In this document: one piece after another, positions 51,346-61,100 of the stretch
Position numbering within the stretch: position 1 is the first letter of the stretch
Layout: each line of letters starts with the position of its first letter
Assembly: GCF_003712105.1 (NCBI RefSeq)
Contig: NZ_RHLG01000003.1
Location: 1-64,000 of the forward strand
Length of the DNA: 64,000 nucleotides
Direction of reading: 5' to 3'
Source: Winogradskyella sp.
GTDB lineage: Bacteria > Bacteroidota > Bacteroidia > Flavobacteriales > Flavobacteriaceae
Notes under the pieces: generated by a model
What the model was told of the DNA's origin: nothing
The model's database searches: none
Seen by the model: only the letters and a program-made list of their open reading frames with translations
Program-made: the position numbers and the translations under genes

Positions 51346-51380
51346 GGACTTACATAAAATTATGACAACATTGTAAGTCC
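51346..51380 (+). promoter_or_regulatory. 9-bp dyad just before the intradiol-like gene
   Basis: GGACTTACA (51346-51354) and TGTAAGTCC (51372-51380) are perfect inverted repeats 17 bases apart, ending 16 bases before the ATG at 51397. It could form a leader hairpin or bind a dimeric regulator. Confidence 0.4.
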
Positions 51381-51396
51381 AAATCATTCATAAACC

Positions 51397-51987
51397 ATGA
51401 AAACAAAACCTCAATTACTAAGTACCATCTTCATAATCTTAGTATATGTTTCTTTCGCACAGACTAGCAATAATGAATTTAAATCAATAGATTTTATTCA
51501 AAATACTATGAGTGAAGCTACTATTGCCGACTATAATGAACGTACAACTAAATTTAAACTTACGGGAACATTATATCTTGCTGACGGAACTACACCTGCT
51601 GCTAATCATAAAATTACATTGAATCAGGCTGATGAAGATGGCAATTTTAAGTTTTATAAGGAGAATGGTGTTAAAATATTACGTCATGCAGCAACACTAA
51701 CTACCGATGCCAATGGTAAATATACTTTTTACACGTTTGTACCTGGTGGCGATAGACTATACAATCAGATACAAGAATTGTACTTAAAAGTTGAATTACC
51801 AGACCAAACAGAATATGCACTACCATCATTATTTTTTGATTCGGACCCTATGTTGAGTAAGCGCTGTCGTAAAAAAATGCTAAAACGTGGTGAAGAAAAA
51901 CGCATATTAATACTAAAGGATACTAATAATTTACTTGAAGTAACACATGACTTTATCGTGTCAAGTAATTTAAAACCAATACAATAA
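51397..51987 (+). CDS. Intradiol dioxygenase-like exported protein, likely non-catalytic
   Basis: A signal peptide (LSTIFIILVYVSFAQ) precedes a beta-sandwich resembling intradiol ring-cleavage dioxygenases: FKLTGTLYLADGTTPAANHK, LTTDANGKYTFYTFVPGGDR, then YLKVELPDQTEYALPSLFFD. The Tyr/His iron ligands of true enzymes (normally around PAHIH) are not seen; that segment reads LYNQIQELYLKVELP. The 196-residue protein is therefore probably a binding or structural relative. A terminator follows at 52009, so the gene stands alone. Confidence 0.6.
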   Translation: MKTKPQLLSTIFIILVYVSFAQTSNNEFKSIDFIQNTMSEATIADYNERTTKFKLTGTLYLADGTTPAANHKITLNQADEDGNFKFYKENGVKILRHAATLTTDANGKYTFYTFVPGGDRLYNQIQELYLKVELPDQTEYALPSLFFDSDPMLSKRCRKKMLKRGEEKRILILKDTNNLLEVTHDFIVSSNLKPIQ

Positions 51988-52008
51988 ATCTATATCCATT
52001 AACCGCTC

Positions 52009-52046
52009 AAAAAGCTGAAAGAATTTTCTTTCAGCTTTTTGTTTTT
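52009..52046 (+). terminator. Rho-independent terminator
   Basis: AAAAAGCTGAAAGA pairs with TCTTTCAGCTTTTT (14 bp, 4-base loop), followed by GTTTTT. It ends the intradiol-like gene. Confidence 0.9.
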
Positions 52047-52152
52047 ATAACTACTTAATCTTCGATTAGTTTCATATATTTGAACTCCCTTACGTAGCTA
52101 TTTAATTCGACGATTTCTTAAATTTATTAAGCACTTGATTGGCGGCTAAACT

Positions 52153-52175
52153 AAGATTGTAAAATTTATAATCTT
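52153..52175. promoter_or_regulatory. Dyad before the patatin gene
   Basis: AAGATTGTAAA and TTTATAATCTT form a near-perfect 23-base dyad (one mismatch in 11) that ends 11 bases before the ATG at 52187. It may be an operator or a hairpin in the leader. Confidence 0.35.
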
Positions 52176-52186
52176 AAACATCAATT

Positions 52187-53881
52187 ATGAGCGATTCTAA
52201 ACCAGGTGACGGGAAGTCGCAACGGTTTCAACCATTTAAAAACATAGGTTTATGCTTTAGTGGCGGTGGTTACAGAGCAACATTTTTCGCATTAGGAATT
52301 GTATCTTACTTAGACCGAGTTAATTATAACGGTACATCACTATTATCTTCTGTAAAAGCCTTAAGTAGTGTTAGTGGTGGTACATTATTAGCTGTAGCCT
52401 ATGCTAAGGCAGTGCAAGCAGATAACTATGATTTTAAGTCTTTTTTTAAAACATTTTATCACACCTTTACTCCTGAAAATGACAAGCTTTTAGAAACAGC
52501 TATTTCTAAATTAGAAGACACTAGTGTTTGGGAGGCTAATCCACATAAAAAGCGTTCTCTAATTAATGCATTTGCATTGACTTATGCCGAAATGCCCGTG
52601 TTTAGAGGAGATTTTCATGATTTTCAACCAGATACTATAAAACAATTAGAACAGGTTTGTTTTAATGCTACCGATTTTTCATTTGGTTTAACCTATCGTT
52701 TTCAGAATCGTGGTTATTTTGGTAATAACCCATTATATCGAGATTTTCAAAAAGAAGTTAATGCGCTGCGTTACGATGTGCAATTGGGAGATGTTATTGC
52801 GTCATCGTCTTGCTTTCCCGTTGGTTTTGAACCTTTGGTGTTTCCGGATGATTATTTTAAAAATCAAATATCTCCAGAATACAAAGCATTAAAACATATT
52901 GACAGATTCGCTGACGGTGTTGGTATAATGGATGGTGGAATTGCCGATAATCAAGGTATAGATAGTATGTTACGTATTAATGACCGTATGGATGATGCAT
53001 TAGATCTTATTATGGTGAATGATGTTGGTAGTTATAAAATGCAACCTTGGAAACAAGCCAATACTAAGATCGGTAAGAATTCTACAGTAGAGCGCATTAT
53101 TAATAAATTCTTGCAATATTTTACAATAAAACCATTTTACATTATTGTTTTAATAATTGGTATACTATCAATTGTCTTAAACTATATGAATGCTTTTGGG
53201 CCAAAAGCATACACAAGTATATATATCATTGGAAGTTCTATTATGGGTATTGGCATATTACTAAGTGTATTTGGCATAGTCGCTTCTGCTGTGAAAAATA
53301 ATGTCTTAAGACGTGCTAAAGACTTATTTAAAAAGAATGTACCAGAATCCTTATTAGACGATATAGCAACGTTTAAGAAGTTAGATATTAGCCTAGTACA
53401 GCGAATGACTCTGGAACGTGTAAGTTCAGCTATGACAATGATTAATGACGTGTTTTTAAAACAAATACGTCGCTTAAATTATGATATCTTTTACTCAAAC
53501 CCTGATTTAGAGCATAAGCGCATTACTAATACAGTATACAAGTTAAACGGCCAGCCGTCACTATATGGAAACAATGATTACAACAAGGATATACCTAAAC
53601 CAAAAAAATGTTTAGAAAGCGTGTGTTTAACTGCTTCTGAAACACCAACAACGCTTTGGTGGGATAAAACGGATATTGCTAAAAACCGTATGGAAACCTT
53701 AATTGCTTGTGGGCAATTTACGGCTTGCTATGAATTAATGGATTATATCTTAAAACTCAAAAAAGATAAAGTTGTATCAGCTGCTGAAACTAAAGAACTT
53801 GATGAGCTTTATAAAGCACTCGAAGCAGATTGGTCAATATTTAACAAAACACCATTATGGTTAGTAGAAGAGTTAAAGTAA
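52187..53881 (+). CDS. Patatin-like phospholipase with membrane segments
   Basis: The 564-residue protein has a patatin lipase domain in its first ~290 residues. It shows the oxyanion loop GGGYR (26-30), the nucleophile Ser63 in LSSVSGGT, and the catalytic aspartate in MDGGIADNQGIDS. Two hydrophobic helices follow at about 318-338 and 347-370, then a soluble C-terminal region (about 375-564). There is no signal peptide, so the lipase faces the cytosol and is probably held at the inner membrane. Patatins hydrolyse phospholipids or neutral lipids. No cyclic-nucleotide synthase or other defence partner is next to it. Confidence 0.88.
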   Translation: MSDSKPGDGKSQRFQPFKNIGLCFSGGGYRATFFALGIVSYLDRVNYNGTSLLSSVKALSSVSGGTLLAVAYAKAVQADNYDFKSFFKTFYHTFTPENDKLLETAISKLEDTSVWEANPHKKRSLINAFALTYAEMPVFRGDFHDFQPDTIKQLEQVCFNATDFSFGLTYRFQNRGYFGNNPLYRDFQKEVNALRYDVQLGDVIASSSCFPVGFEPLVFPDDYFKNQISPEYKALKHIDRFADGVGIMDGGIADNQGIDSMLRINDRMDDALDLIMVNDVGSYKMQPWKQANTKIGKNSTVERIINKFLQYFTIKPFYIIVLIIGILSIVLNYMNAFGPKAYTSIYIIGSSIMGIGILLSVFGIVASAVKNNVLRRAKDLFKKNVPESLLDDIATFKKLDISLVQRMTLERVSSAMTMINDVFLKQIRRLNYDIFYSNPDLEHKRITNTVYKLNGQPSLYGNNDYNKDIPKPKKCLESVCLTASETPTTLWWDKTDIAKNRMETLIACGQFTACYELMDYILKLKKDKVVSAAETKELDELYKALEADWSIFNKTPLWLVEELK

Positions 53882-53937
53882 TAATGATTACACTAAACAT
53901 CAGTTGAAATACGTTTATTAAACAAACCTCTAAACCA

Positions 53938-54816
53938 ATGAAATCATCCTTATTTCCTTTAGTTTTAACTGCTATCTTTTGTGTTCAAAGTCAAGCACAG
54001 ACTAATATCTATTTAAAGCAGAAGCCACCAGGTAATACTCCTGAAGTATTTGCACTAAATATTATTTCTACTGATAATGAATACGAATTTGGCTCAGTTT
54101 TTAATGCCGCTGGAACTGAGTTTTACTACGGTGTTTCTATCAATGGCAAGGAGGAAATGCGATACAGTGAACTAGTAGGTGAGAGTTGGTCTGCACCAAA
54201 GACCATTATGGTTCATAAACAATATGGCTATAATGATCCATTTTTATCTCCAGATGAAAACCGACTGTATTTTATCTCTAAACGTGCTTTGGATGGTAAA
54301 AGCGAACCAAAAGATTATGATATTTGGTATGTAGAGCGTCAAGACAACAATTGGTCAGAACCAATTAACGCTGGTAAAAACATAAACACCTCTAGTGATG
54401 AGTATTACATTTCATTTACTAATGATGGCACCATGTATTTTGCCTCGGGTAGAACTAATGGTAATTTTGATATTTATACCTCAAAGTTTAAAAATGGTAA
54501 GTTTCAAAAAGCAGTGGCATTACCTTCAGAAATAAATACAAGTCATTACGAAGCCGATGTTTTTGTTGCCCCAGACGAATCTTATGTTATTTTTTGTGGT
54601 AATCGTCCAGATGGTTTTGGTCGTGGTGATCTTTATATTAGTTTTAAAAACGAAGATGGTTCTTGGACACAGTCTGTCAACATGGGTAGCAAAATTAACA
54701 CTAGAGGTCATGAGCTCTGTCCGTTTGTAACAAAAGACGGTAAATACTTCTTCTATAGTAGTAATCAAGATATTTATTGGGTAAGCGCTTCAATTATTGA
54801 TGACTACAGGAAATAA
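53938..54816 (+). CDS. Exported TolB/PD40-type beta-propeller protein
   Basis: The 292-residue protein has a signal peptide (FPLVLTAIFCVQSQAQ) and repeats of the WD40-like PD40 type: DPFLSPDENRLYFISKRALD, YYISFTNDGTMYFASGRTNG, VFVAPDESYVIFCGNRPDGF, LCPFVTKDGKYFFYSSNQDI. Each has the 'SPDG/TNDGT-x-YF(A/I)S' turn. It should form a beta-propeller in the periplasm or outside the cell. Partners and substrate are unknown. Confidence 0.8.
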   Translation: MKSSLFPLVLTAIFCVQSQAQTNIYLKQKPPGNTPEVFALNIISTDNEYEFGSVFNAAGTEFYYGVSINGKEEMRYSELVGESWSAPKTIMVHKQYGYNDPFLSPDENRLYFISKRALDGKSEPKDYDIWYVERQDNNWSEPINAGKNINTSSDEYYISFTNDGTMYFASGRTNGNFDIYTSKFKNGKFQKAVALPSEINTSHYEADVFVAPDESYVIFCGNRPDGFGRGDLYISFKNEDGSWTQSVNMGSKINTRGHELCPFVTKDGKYFFYSSNQDIYWVSASIIDDYRK

Positions 54817-54851
54817 TTTAGCTTTAATTTCAACTTAATACAGTTAGTATA

Positions 54852-54859
54852 TAACTTTG
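54852..54859 (+). promoter_or_regulatory. Predicted -7 box for the PNPOx-like gene
   Basis: TAACTTTG matches TAnnTTTG and ends 7 bases before the ATG at 54867, so the transcript would be nearly leaderless. Confidence 0.35.
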
Positions 54860-54866
54860 TGGTTAT

Positions 54867-55439
54867 ATGTTAAAACCAATTGATTTATTCAGTTCTTGGT
54901 ATTCAGAAGAACAAAAACTATCTAAGCGCGAGATTCCTTCTGCTGTGTGCTTATCTACAATTGGAACGGATGGATTTCCAAATGCTCGTTTTGTATCTTT
55001 AAAAGAAGTCAGAAATAATACCTTCATAGTTACTGGGCCTTTAGATTCAAAAAAAGGTATAGAAATAGGAGCAAATCCAAATGTTGCCTTAACCTTTTGG
55101 TGGACTGAAACCAACCGGCAAGTCAGGATTCAAGGTATTGCAAAATATATCACAGACGATTTAGCCGAGCAATATTTTAATGATAGAAGTAGAGCTTCTA
55201 AAGCCGTATCAAGACTAAGTAAGCAAGGCGAAGAAATAGCAGATTTAAAAACTCTTGAAAATGATATCCAATCATTAATTTCTGATTCTTCTGAGATTGA
55301 AAGGCCAATGTATTGGAGTGGTTTTTCGATACAACCCATTAGAATAGAATTCATGCAATTTGAAACATCAAGATTTCATAAACGCACATTATATGAGTAT
55401 CTTGATGGTGAATGGCATTCTAAATTAATACAACCCTAA
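54867..55439 (+). CDS. pdxH: Pyridoxamine 5'-phosphate oxidase-family protein (PdxH-like)
   Basis: The FMN-binding split barrel shows PNARFVSLKEV, GPLDSKKGIEIGANPNVALT, FWWTETNRQVRIQGIAKYI and the C-terminal MQFETSRFHKRTLYEY, which match PdxH/PhzG-type oxidases. PdxH oxidises pyridoxamine or pyridoxine 5'-phosphate to pyridoxal phosphate. At 190 residues it is shorter than the usual ~215, and the stretch that normally ends in W-GGYRL reads MYWSGFSIQP. A PdxH function is likely but not proven. The gene is followed after 3 bases by a small membrane protein. Confidence 0.8.
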   Translation: MLKPIDLFSSWYSEEQKLSKREIPSAVCLSTIGTDGFPNARFVSLKEVRNNTFIVTGPLDSKKGIEIGANPNVALTFWWTETNRQVRIQGIAKYITDDLAEQYFNDRSRASKAVSRLSKQGEEIADLKTLENDIQSLISDSSEIERPMYWSGFSIQPIRIEFMQFETSRFHKRTLYEYLDGEWHSKLIQP

Positions 55440-55442
55440 CCA

Positions 55443-55628
55443 ATGTTGTTATTTCTTGTAAATAAAATTCTGAATGGTTTTCTAAAAGCAGAAACTGATA
55501 GAGAGTTAACGGTTTGGTTACTCATGGGGTTTTCTGTAGCTTTTGTAGTATTTGTAATCATTTCAAGATATCTCACTAGACATTACGATCACGACGATGA
55601 TGATATAGATATTGACGAGTTTTTATAA
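55443..55628 (+). CDS. Small single-helix membrane protein with acidic tail
   Basis: The 61-residue protein has one membrane helix (about 24-44, VWLLMGFSVAFVVFVIISRY) and a C-terminal Asp-rich tail (DHDDDDIDIDEFL). It starts 3 bases after the PNPOx-like gene and is likely co-translated. Function unknown. Confidence 0.55.
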   Translation: MLLFLVNKILNGFLKAETDRELTVWLLMGFSVAFVVFVIISRYLTRHYDHDDDDIDIDEFL

Positions 55629-55680
55629 ATCATTCAAACATTTATTACCTTTATAGAAATCTAAAATATACCACCAAAAA

Positions 55681-56514
55681 ATGAAACAGTTTATCAATTG
55701 CATTCTAGTTATAAGTTTAATTATTGTAAGCTCTTGCAAACAAGACAAAGAAGCTAAAGAAGACATAACTCGAGAAGACGTAGAAATAAAAATCAATGGA
55801 CAAGAAGTGAGTTATGCTACAGATTCTACTAATCTTAAAGGCTATATTGCTTATGACGAAGCTAAAGCAGGTAAACGACCAGGAGTTATTATAGTTCACG
55901 AATGGTGGGGACACAATGATTATGTACGCGAGCGTGCAGATATGCTAGCCGAATTAGGATATACCGCAATCGCAGTAGATATGTACGGTGATGGTAAGCA
56001 AGCAAGCCATCCTGATGATGCAGGTAAATTTGCCATGAGTGTGTTTTCTAACCTGCCAGAAGCAACAGCACGTTTTAATGCGGCATTAGACCTATTAAAA
56101 GAACACAAATCCGTTGATGCAGAAAAGATAGCTGCAATAGGGTATTGTTTTGGAGGAAGTGTGGCTTTGACTATGGCAAACAGCGGAGCTGATCTTGATG
56201 CGGTAGCTGCATTTCATAGTGGTGTTGGCTTACCAGTTATGCCTAACGATAAATTAAAAGCCAAAGTATTAGTTTGTAATGGTGCAGATGATCCTTTTAT
56301 TAATCCTGAATCTGTAGTTGCGTTTAAATCAGCATTAGATTCTATTGGTGCAAAATATGAGTATGTGTCGTATCCTGGTGTAAAGCACAGTTTTACATCT
56401 AAAGCTGCAGATGAAAATGCCAAGAAGTTTGATTTACCACTTGCATACGATGCTAAAGCTGATATGCAATCTTGGGAAAGTTTACAAAAGCTATTGACAG
56501 AAAGTTTTAACTAA
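55681..56514 (+). CDS. Dienelactone hydrolase-family lipoprotein
   Basis: The 277-residue alpha/beta hydrolase has a lipoprotein signal (ILVISLIIVSSCKQD). The dienelactone-hydrolase signatures are GVIIVHEWWGHNDYVRERAD, IAVDMYGDG, the nucleophile cysteine in AAIGYCFGGSVAL, the aspartate in CNGADDPFINPES, and the histidine in YPGVKHSF, so the triad is complete. Members hydrolyse lactones or other esters; many are broad hydrolases. A TACCTTTA -7-like box is at 55646. The substrate is not inferable here. Confidence 0.88.
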   Translation: MKQFINCILVISLIIVSSCKQDKEAKEDITREDVEIKINGQEVSYATDSTNLKGYIAYDEAKAGKRPGVIIVHEWWGHNDYVRERADMLAELGYTAIAVDMYGDGKQASHPDDAGKFAMSVFSNLPEATARFNAALDLLKEHKSVDAEKIAAIGYCFGGSVALTMANSGADLDAVAAFHSGVGLPVMPNDKLKAKVLVCNGADDPFINPESVVAFKSALDSIGAKYEYVSYPGVKHSFTSKAADENAKKFDLPLAYDAKADMQSWESLQKLLTESFN

Positions 56515-56523
56515 TATATGTAT

Positions 56524-57087
56524 TTAAAGGGCATTCAAGAAGATTGTTGCTGCTATACCAAAACCAGCACCAGACACAAACAGATTCCATTTTAAATGCT
56601 CGCCTTTAATTATTTTCGTATATATCCATAATGCAATCATAAAGAGCAGAACAATAAATAATTGACCAACCTCTATACCAACATTGAATAAGAATAGTGG
56701 CATTATAATACTGTCTTCAAATAACATAAACTTAAAATTACTGGCAAAAGCTAAACCATGTATAAGTCCAAATACTAAGGCAATAATGTACTTTAATTTT
56801 GTGTCAGACGATTTATTTTTATCGTAATTCACAATATTAGCAATAGCAGTAATCATAATTGTAAACGGAATTAAAAGATCAATTATATCAGGGTTTACAG
56901 GTATAATATCTAATGCACTTAAAATAAGTGTACCACTATGACCAATTGTAAATGCTGTGATTATAACTAGTATCTGTTTCCACTGGTTGAGTTTAAATGC
57001 AGCACAAAGTGTCATTACAAATAATAAATGGTCGTAGGCATTGATATCAACAATATGTTCCCAACCACTAGCAAAAAAATTGTTCAT
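56524..57087 (-). CDS. HupE/UreJ-family membrane protein
   Basis: The 187-residue protein has five or six membrane helices and the family's conserved histidines: SGWEHIVDINAYDHLLFVMT near the start, AFTIGHSGTLILS, and LVFGLIHGLAFASNF. HupE/UreJ proteins are linked with hydrogenase and urease clusters and are thought to carry nickel or other metals; this variant lacks such partners. It is the third gene of the minus-strand operon that begins with the HMA lipoprotein at 57941, 18 bases after DUF6702. A metal-transport role fits the operon and its upstream dyad. Confidence 0.85.
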   Translation of the reverse strand: MNNFFASGWEHIVDINAYDHLLFVMTLCAAFKLNQWKQILVIITAFTIGHSGTLILSALDIIPVNPDIIDLLIPFTIMITAIANIVNYDKNKSSDTKLKYIIALVFGLIHGLAFASNFKFMLFEDSIIMPLFLFNVGIEVGQLFIVLLFMIALWIYTKIIKGEHLKWNLFVSGAGFGIAATIFLNAL

Positions 57088-57105
57088 AGTATAATGTTAT
57101 TAATA

Positions 57106-57618
57106 TTAAAATGTTTGTGAGTACGAGTTACTTTCAATCTGACTTTCAAAACTACCTTTTGGTATAAATGGCGGAATACGCAATGTAACCCAGTTGGTTT
57201 GCATTGGGCCAAACACTTCAAAAAGAAGGTTGTTTTCTATGTATAGTTTATCGCCCTTTTTTAATGTGATATAGTTCTTTGCAAATTCAATGTTCATAAC
57301 ATTAGATTGGACCTTGTAATCCTTAATTTTAAAAGGTAGAACCTTGCCATTAATTGATATTCTATAATTAAAAGCAAAATAATTTTGAATCGCTAACTTA
57401 TCGTCTTCTGTGATGTTTGAATTCTCTAAACGATCAAATAGCGTCTTATTTATTACTGGAGCAAAATCGTCTATGAATACTCTACAATCTACACGAATGC
57501 TTTTGGTCTTTTCATCGTATTTTATCTCGGAAGCGGTGAGCTTTAGTGGATGACTTGAGAGTGAAGCGAACAGGAATGCGCTTAAAAGCAAAAACGAAAA
57601 AAATAATTTAGGTTTCAT
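57106..57618 (-). CDS. DUF6702-family exported protein
   Basis: The 170-residue protein has a signal peptide (LFFSFLLLSAFLFASLSSHP). The mature domain begins HPLKLTASEIKYDEKTKSIR and continues VDCRVFIDDFAPVINKTL, the pattern of DUF6702, a Bacteroidota family of unknown function that I associate with metal-related operons. It sits between the HMA lipoprotein (17 bases) and the HupE/UreJ gene (18 bases). The beta-rich mature part could bind or pass a metal in the periplasm. Confidence 0.75.
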   Translation of the reverse strand: MKPKLFFSFLLLSAFLFASLSSHPLKLTASEIKYDEKTKSIRVDCRVFIDDFAPVINKTLFDRLENSNITEDDKLAIQNYFAFNYRISINGKVLPFKIKDYKVQSNVMNIEFAKNYITLKKGDKLYIENNLLFEVFGPMQTNWVTLRIPPFIPKGSFESQIESNSYSQTF

Positions 57619-57635
57619 CTAAGGTAAAAGTAGTA

Positions 57636-57941
57636 TTATTTGCAAGGAATCTGACCTTTCAGTGTTTTTACTTTTTCTTCTAAATCAATTTTTGAGATTT
57701 CTTCAGGCTTGTAAACGACTGAAACTTCTTTTGTATGCAAATTAAGAATGGACTGTTTTACACCAGCAACATTTTGTAAACCACCTTCAATTACCTTTTG
57801 ACAATTAGCACATCTGGCTTTAGGAACTTGCATTACAAATACCTTATCAGCCTTGTCTTTTTCTAAAACGCGTTTTTCTTCTGGAATTCTATTACAAGAC
57901 ACTAGTGCTAATAAAACACTGAAATATATAATTCTTTTCAT
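57636..57941 (-). CDS. Heavy-metal-associated (HMA) domain lipoprotein
   Basis: A lipoprotein signal (FSVLLALVSCNRIPEEKR) precedes an HMA ferredoxin-like domain (about 35-95) with the metal motif KARCANCQKVIEGGLQNVAG, a CxxC pair of the MerP/CopZ type, and a further Cys near the end (QIPCK). Such domains bind Cu+, Zn2+, Hg2+ or related ions. It is the first gene of the operon with DUF6702 and HupE/UreJ and lies just downstream of the TTGCAA-N5-TTGCAA dyad. With 101 residues it is compact but complete. Confidence 0.85.
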   Translation of the reverse strand: MKRIIYFSVLLALVSCNRIPEEKRVLEKDKADKVFVMQVPKARCANCQKVIEGGLQNVAGVKQSILNLHTKEVSVVYKPEEISKIDLEEKVKTLKGQIPCK

Positions 57942-57969
57942 TCTAATGAATTTATGTCAATAACAACTA

Positions 57970-57986
57970 TTGCAACTCAGTTGCAA
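57970..57986 (-). promoter_or_regulatory. Fur-family-like operator TTGCAA-N5-TTGCAA
   Basis: TTGCAACTCAGTTGCAA has perfect 8-base arms around one base. It lies 29-45 bases upstream of the HMA lipoprotein start and overlaps the TATATTTG -7 box (57984-57991, minus strand). Its form, TTGCAA-N5-TTGCAA, equals that described for nickel- and zinc-sensing Fur relatives. Which metal it reports is not known. Confidence 0.6.
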
Positions 57987-57991
57987 ATATA
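57984..57991 (-). promoter_or_regulatory. -7 box of the metal operon
   Basis: TATATTTG on the minus strand matches TAnnTTTG 42 bases before the ATG at 57941. Its last bases run into the dyad, so a bound repressor would block it. Confidence 0.55.
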
Positions 57992-58179
57992 TAAATTGTC
58001 AACTATTTTTGGTAAGATAAAGTTTACTTAAATATATTTTATAATATAATTCACATTTAATATTCATAAATACAATAATTTTAAAGAGATAAAATTCTCA
58101 TATTACTAACCATCTATATAACTCAACTTTAAGCATAATCTTTTAGAACTAATACCAACCTTTATATTACCATATTATT

Positions 58180-61100
58180 ATGAACAAATTCGTAGTTGTT
58201 GTGCTGACACTAATACTTAGTTTCAGTACATCTAGTCATGCCCAAAAAAAATCAAAAGAAAAAGAAGTAAAAACACCACTTGAAGACATAAATATTTCAG
58301 GACTAAAGTGGCGTAATGTTGGTCCAGCACTAACATCTGGACGAATAGCAGATTTTGCATTTAATCCTAATAATCCATTCGAGTATTATGTTGCAACTGC
58401 TTCAGGAGGAGTTTGGAAAACAGTGAATTCGGGAGTTACATACAAACCAGTTTTTGATAGTCAAGGATCTTATTCTATAGGTTGTATAACAATAGACCCT
58501 AATAATTCAAATGTTATTTGGGTAGGTACTGGAGAGAATAATAATCAACGATCAGTAGCTTATGGTGATGGTGTTTATAAATCTTTAGACGGCGGAAAAT
58601 CATGGAAAAATATTGGTCTAAAGAATTCTGAACATATTGGGAAAATAATTGTCCATCCTGAAAATTCAGATATAGTTTATGTAGCAGCCATTGGACCATT
58701 ATGGAGTAAAGGTGGCGATAGAGGATTGTATAAAACTGAAGATGGTGGTGAAACCTGGAGTTCTTTAATTGAGGTTGATGAGCATACAGGTGTAAATGAT
58801 GTCGTAATGGATCCAAGAAATCCTGATGTATTATATGCTTCAACATTACAAAGAAGACGACATGTTTATACATATGTAGGTGGTGGACCTGGTTCTGCTA
58901 TGCACAAAAGTGAAGATGGAGGAAAAACATGGACCAAGATAAATAAAGGTTTACCTAGTGAGGAGCTAGGTCGTATCGGCTTAGCAATATCACCAGCAAA
59001 CCCTGAAATTATATACGCCATAGTTGAAGCCGCCAATGGTAAAGGTGGATTTTTTGCTTCAACAAATAGAGGAGCGAGTTGGAAAAAAAGAAGTTCACAT
59101 GTCACTAGCGGTAATTATTATCAAGAAATAATTGCTGACCCTATTGATGAACATACTGTGTATTCTATGGATACCTGGATGTCTGTAACTCATGATGGAG
59201 GCAAAACATTCAAGTTGGTAGGTGAAGACACTAAACACGTTGATAATCATTGTATGTGGATAAATCCCAATAATAACAACCACTGGGTCGTTGGATGTGA
59301 TGGTGGGATTTACGAAACCTTTGATGCAGCTAAAACATGGGATTTTAAAAAGAATTTACCTGTTACCCAATTTTACAAAGTTGCCGTAGATAATGATTAT
59401 CCGTTTTATAATATTTACGGTGGGACTCAAGATAACTTCAGTCTTGGAGGTCCATCAAGAGTTTTAACTAACCACGGGATTCGAAATTCAGAATGGTTTA
59501 TTACAAATGGAGGTGATGGTTTTGAGTCGCAAATAGATCCAAATAATCCAAATATTGTATATGCCCAATCTCAATATGGTGGTTTGGTACGCTTCGATAA
59601 GAAAAGTGGTGAAATTGTTGGTATAAAACCTAAGGCTCGTAAAGGAGAAAATGCATACAGATTTAATTGGGATGCACCTTTAGTAGTCAGTAGGCATGTA
59701 CCTGGTCGTTTGTATTTTGCAGCAGAAAAAGTCTTTAAATCAGATGATTATGGAAATAGTTGGGATGTCATTAGTGATGATCTATCCAAACAAATAGACA
59801 GAAATACTTTAAAAGTGTATGACCGCATTGTAAGTATTGATGCCGTTATGAAAAATGGATCTACGTCTCTTTATGGTAGCATTGTAGCATTTTCAGAGTC
59901 ACCAATAAATAAAGATCTTTTAGCTGCTGGCACAGATGACGGTTTAATTCATATCTCCGAAGATGGCGGTCAAACTTGGAACAAAATTGATAATATTCCA
60001 AATGCACCAAATCAATCTTACGTAAATAGTGTTTACTTGTCTAAACATGATGAAAATGTGATTTACTCAGCATTTAATCATCATAAATATGGTGACTTCA
60101 AACCTTATATATTTAAGTCAATTGATAAAGGCTTAAGCTGGAAAGCCATTCAAAGTAATCTTCCAGAACGTGGAAGTGTTTATGCTATAGAAGAAGATCA
60201 TGTGGATAAAAATCTCGTTTTTGCTGGTACTGAATTTGGTGTATTCTTCTCACCAAACCAAGGACAAAATTGGAAACAATTAAAAAACGGATTACCAACT
60301 ATTGCGGTTAGAGATATTGCAATCCAGGAACGTGAAAATGATTTAGTTCTTGGAACGTTTGGTCGTGGATTTTATGTTATGGATGATTATTCTGTATTGC
60401 GATCTGTAGAAAATTCTGAACCATCAGATGACGCTAAAATCTATTCGATAAGACCAGCTTTAATGTGGGAGCAGAGTAGTCCATTAGGGTTACCTGGCAA
60501 ATCATTTCAAGGTGATAATTTTTATACTGCACAAAACTTAGGCCCTGAGGCAATTATTACATATTATTATAATACGTCTTACGAGTCTTTAAAAGATAAA
60601 CGTCAAAAAGCAGATAAAGAATTAATTAAATCTAATAACAGCACACCTTATCCTAGTTATACGGACTTAAAAGCTGAAAATGAAGAATCTAAAGACGAAC
60701 TTGTCTTTACTATAAAGGATGCATCAGGAAAAGTTGTAAAAAAAGAATTTAGGCCAGCGAAGAAAGGATTTCAACGTTTTCATTGGAATTTGAGATATAC
60801 GCTTCAAAACCCAATTAATCTAAATAAACCTCAGTTTTATAATCCATTCAGTGGTGCAGATGAAGGCACACTAGTACTACCTGGTAACTATACAGTTGAG
60901 ATGGGATTATTACAAAATGGTAATTTAAAATCATTGGTTAGCCCAGTTGTTTTTGAAGTAAAAGCATTAAATAATGTTGAAATGCCTGCCGATAATAGAG
61001 CAGAAAAAGTTGCGTTCCAAAAAGAACTAGCAAAGCTTCAAGCAGATTTTGGAATAGCTCAGAATTTAATGTCAGAATCAAGAAACAAACTCAGGTATAT

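Larger units (their letters stand above)
51039..51396. other. Divergent gap with promoter and leader hairpin
   Basis: The gap between the minus-strand small exported protein and the plus-strand intradiol-like gene holds the promoter at 51069-51098 and the dyad at 51346-51380. The short frames across the rest (for example 51051-51245) have no coding character. The remainder is A/T-rich without evident signal. Confidence 0.5.
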
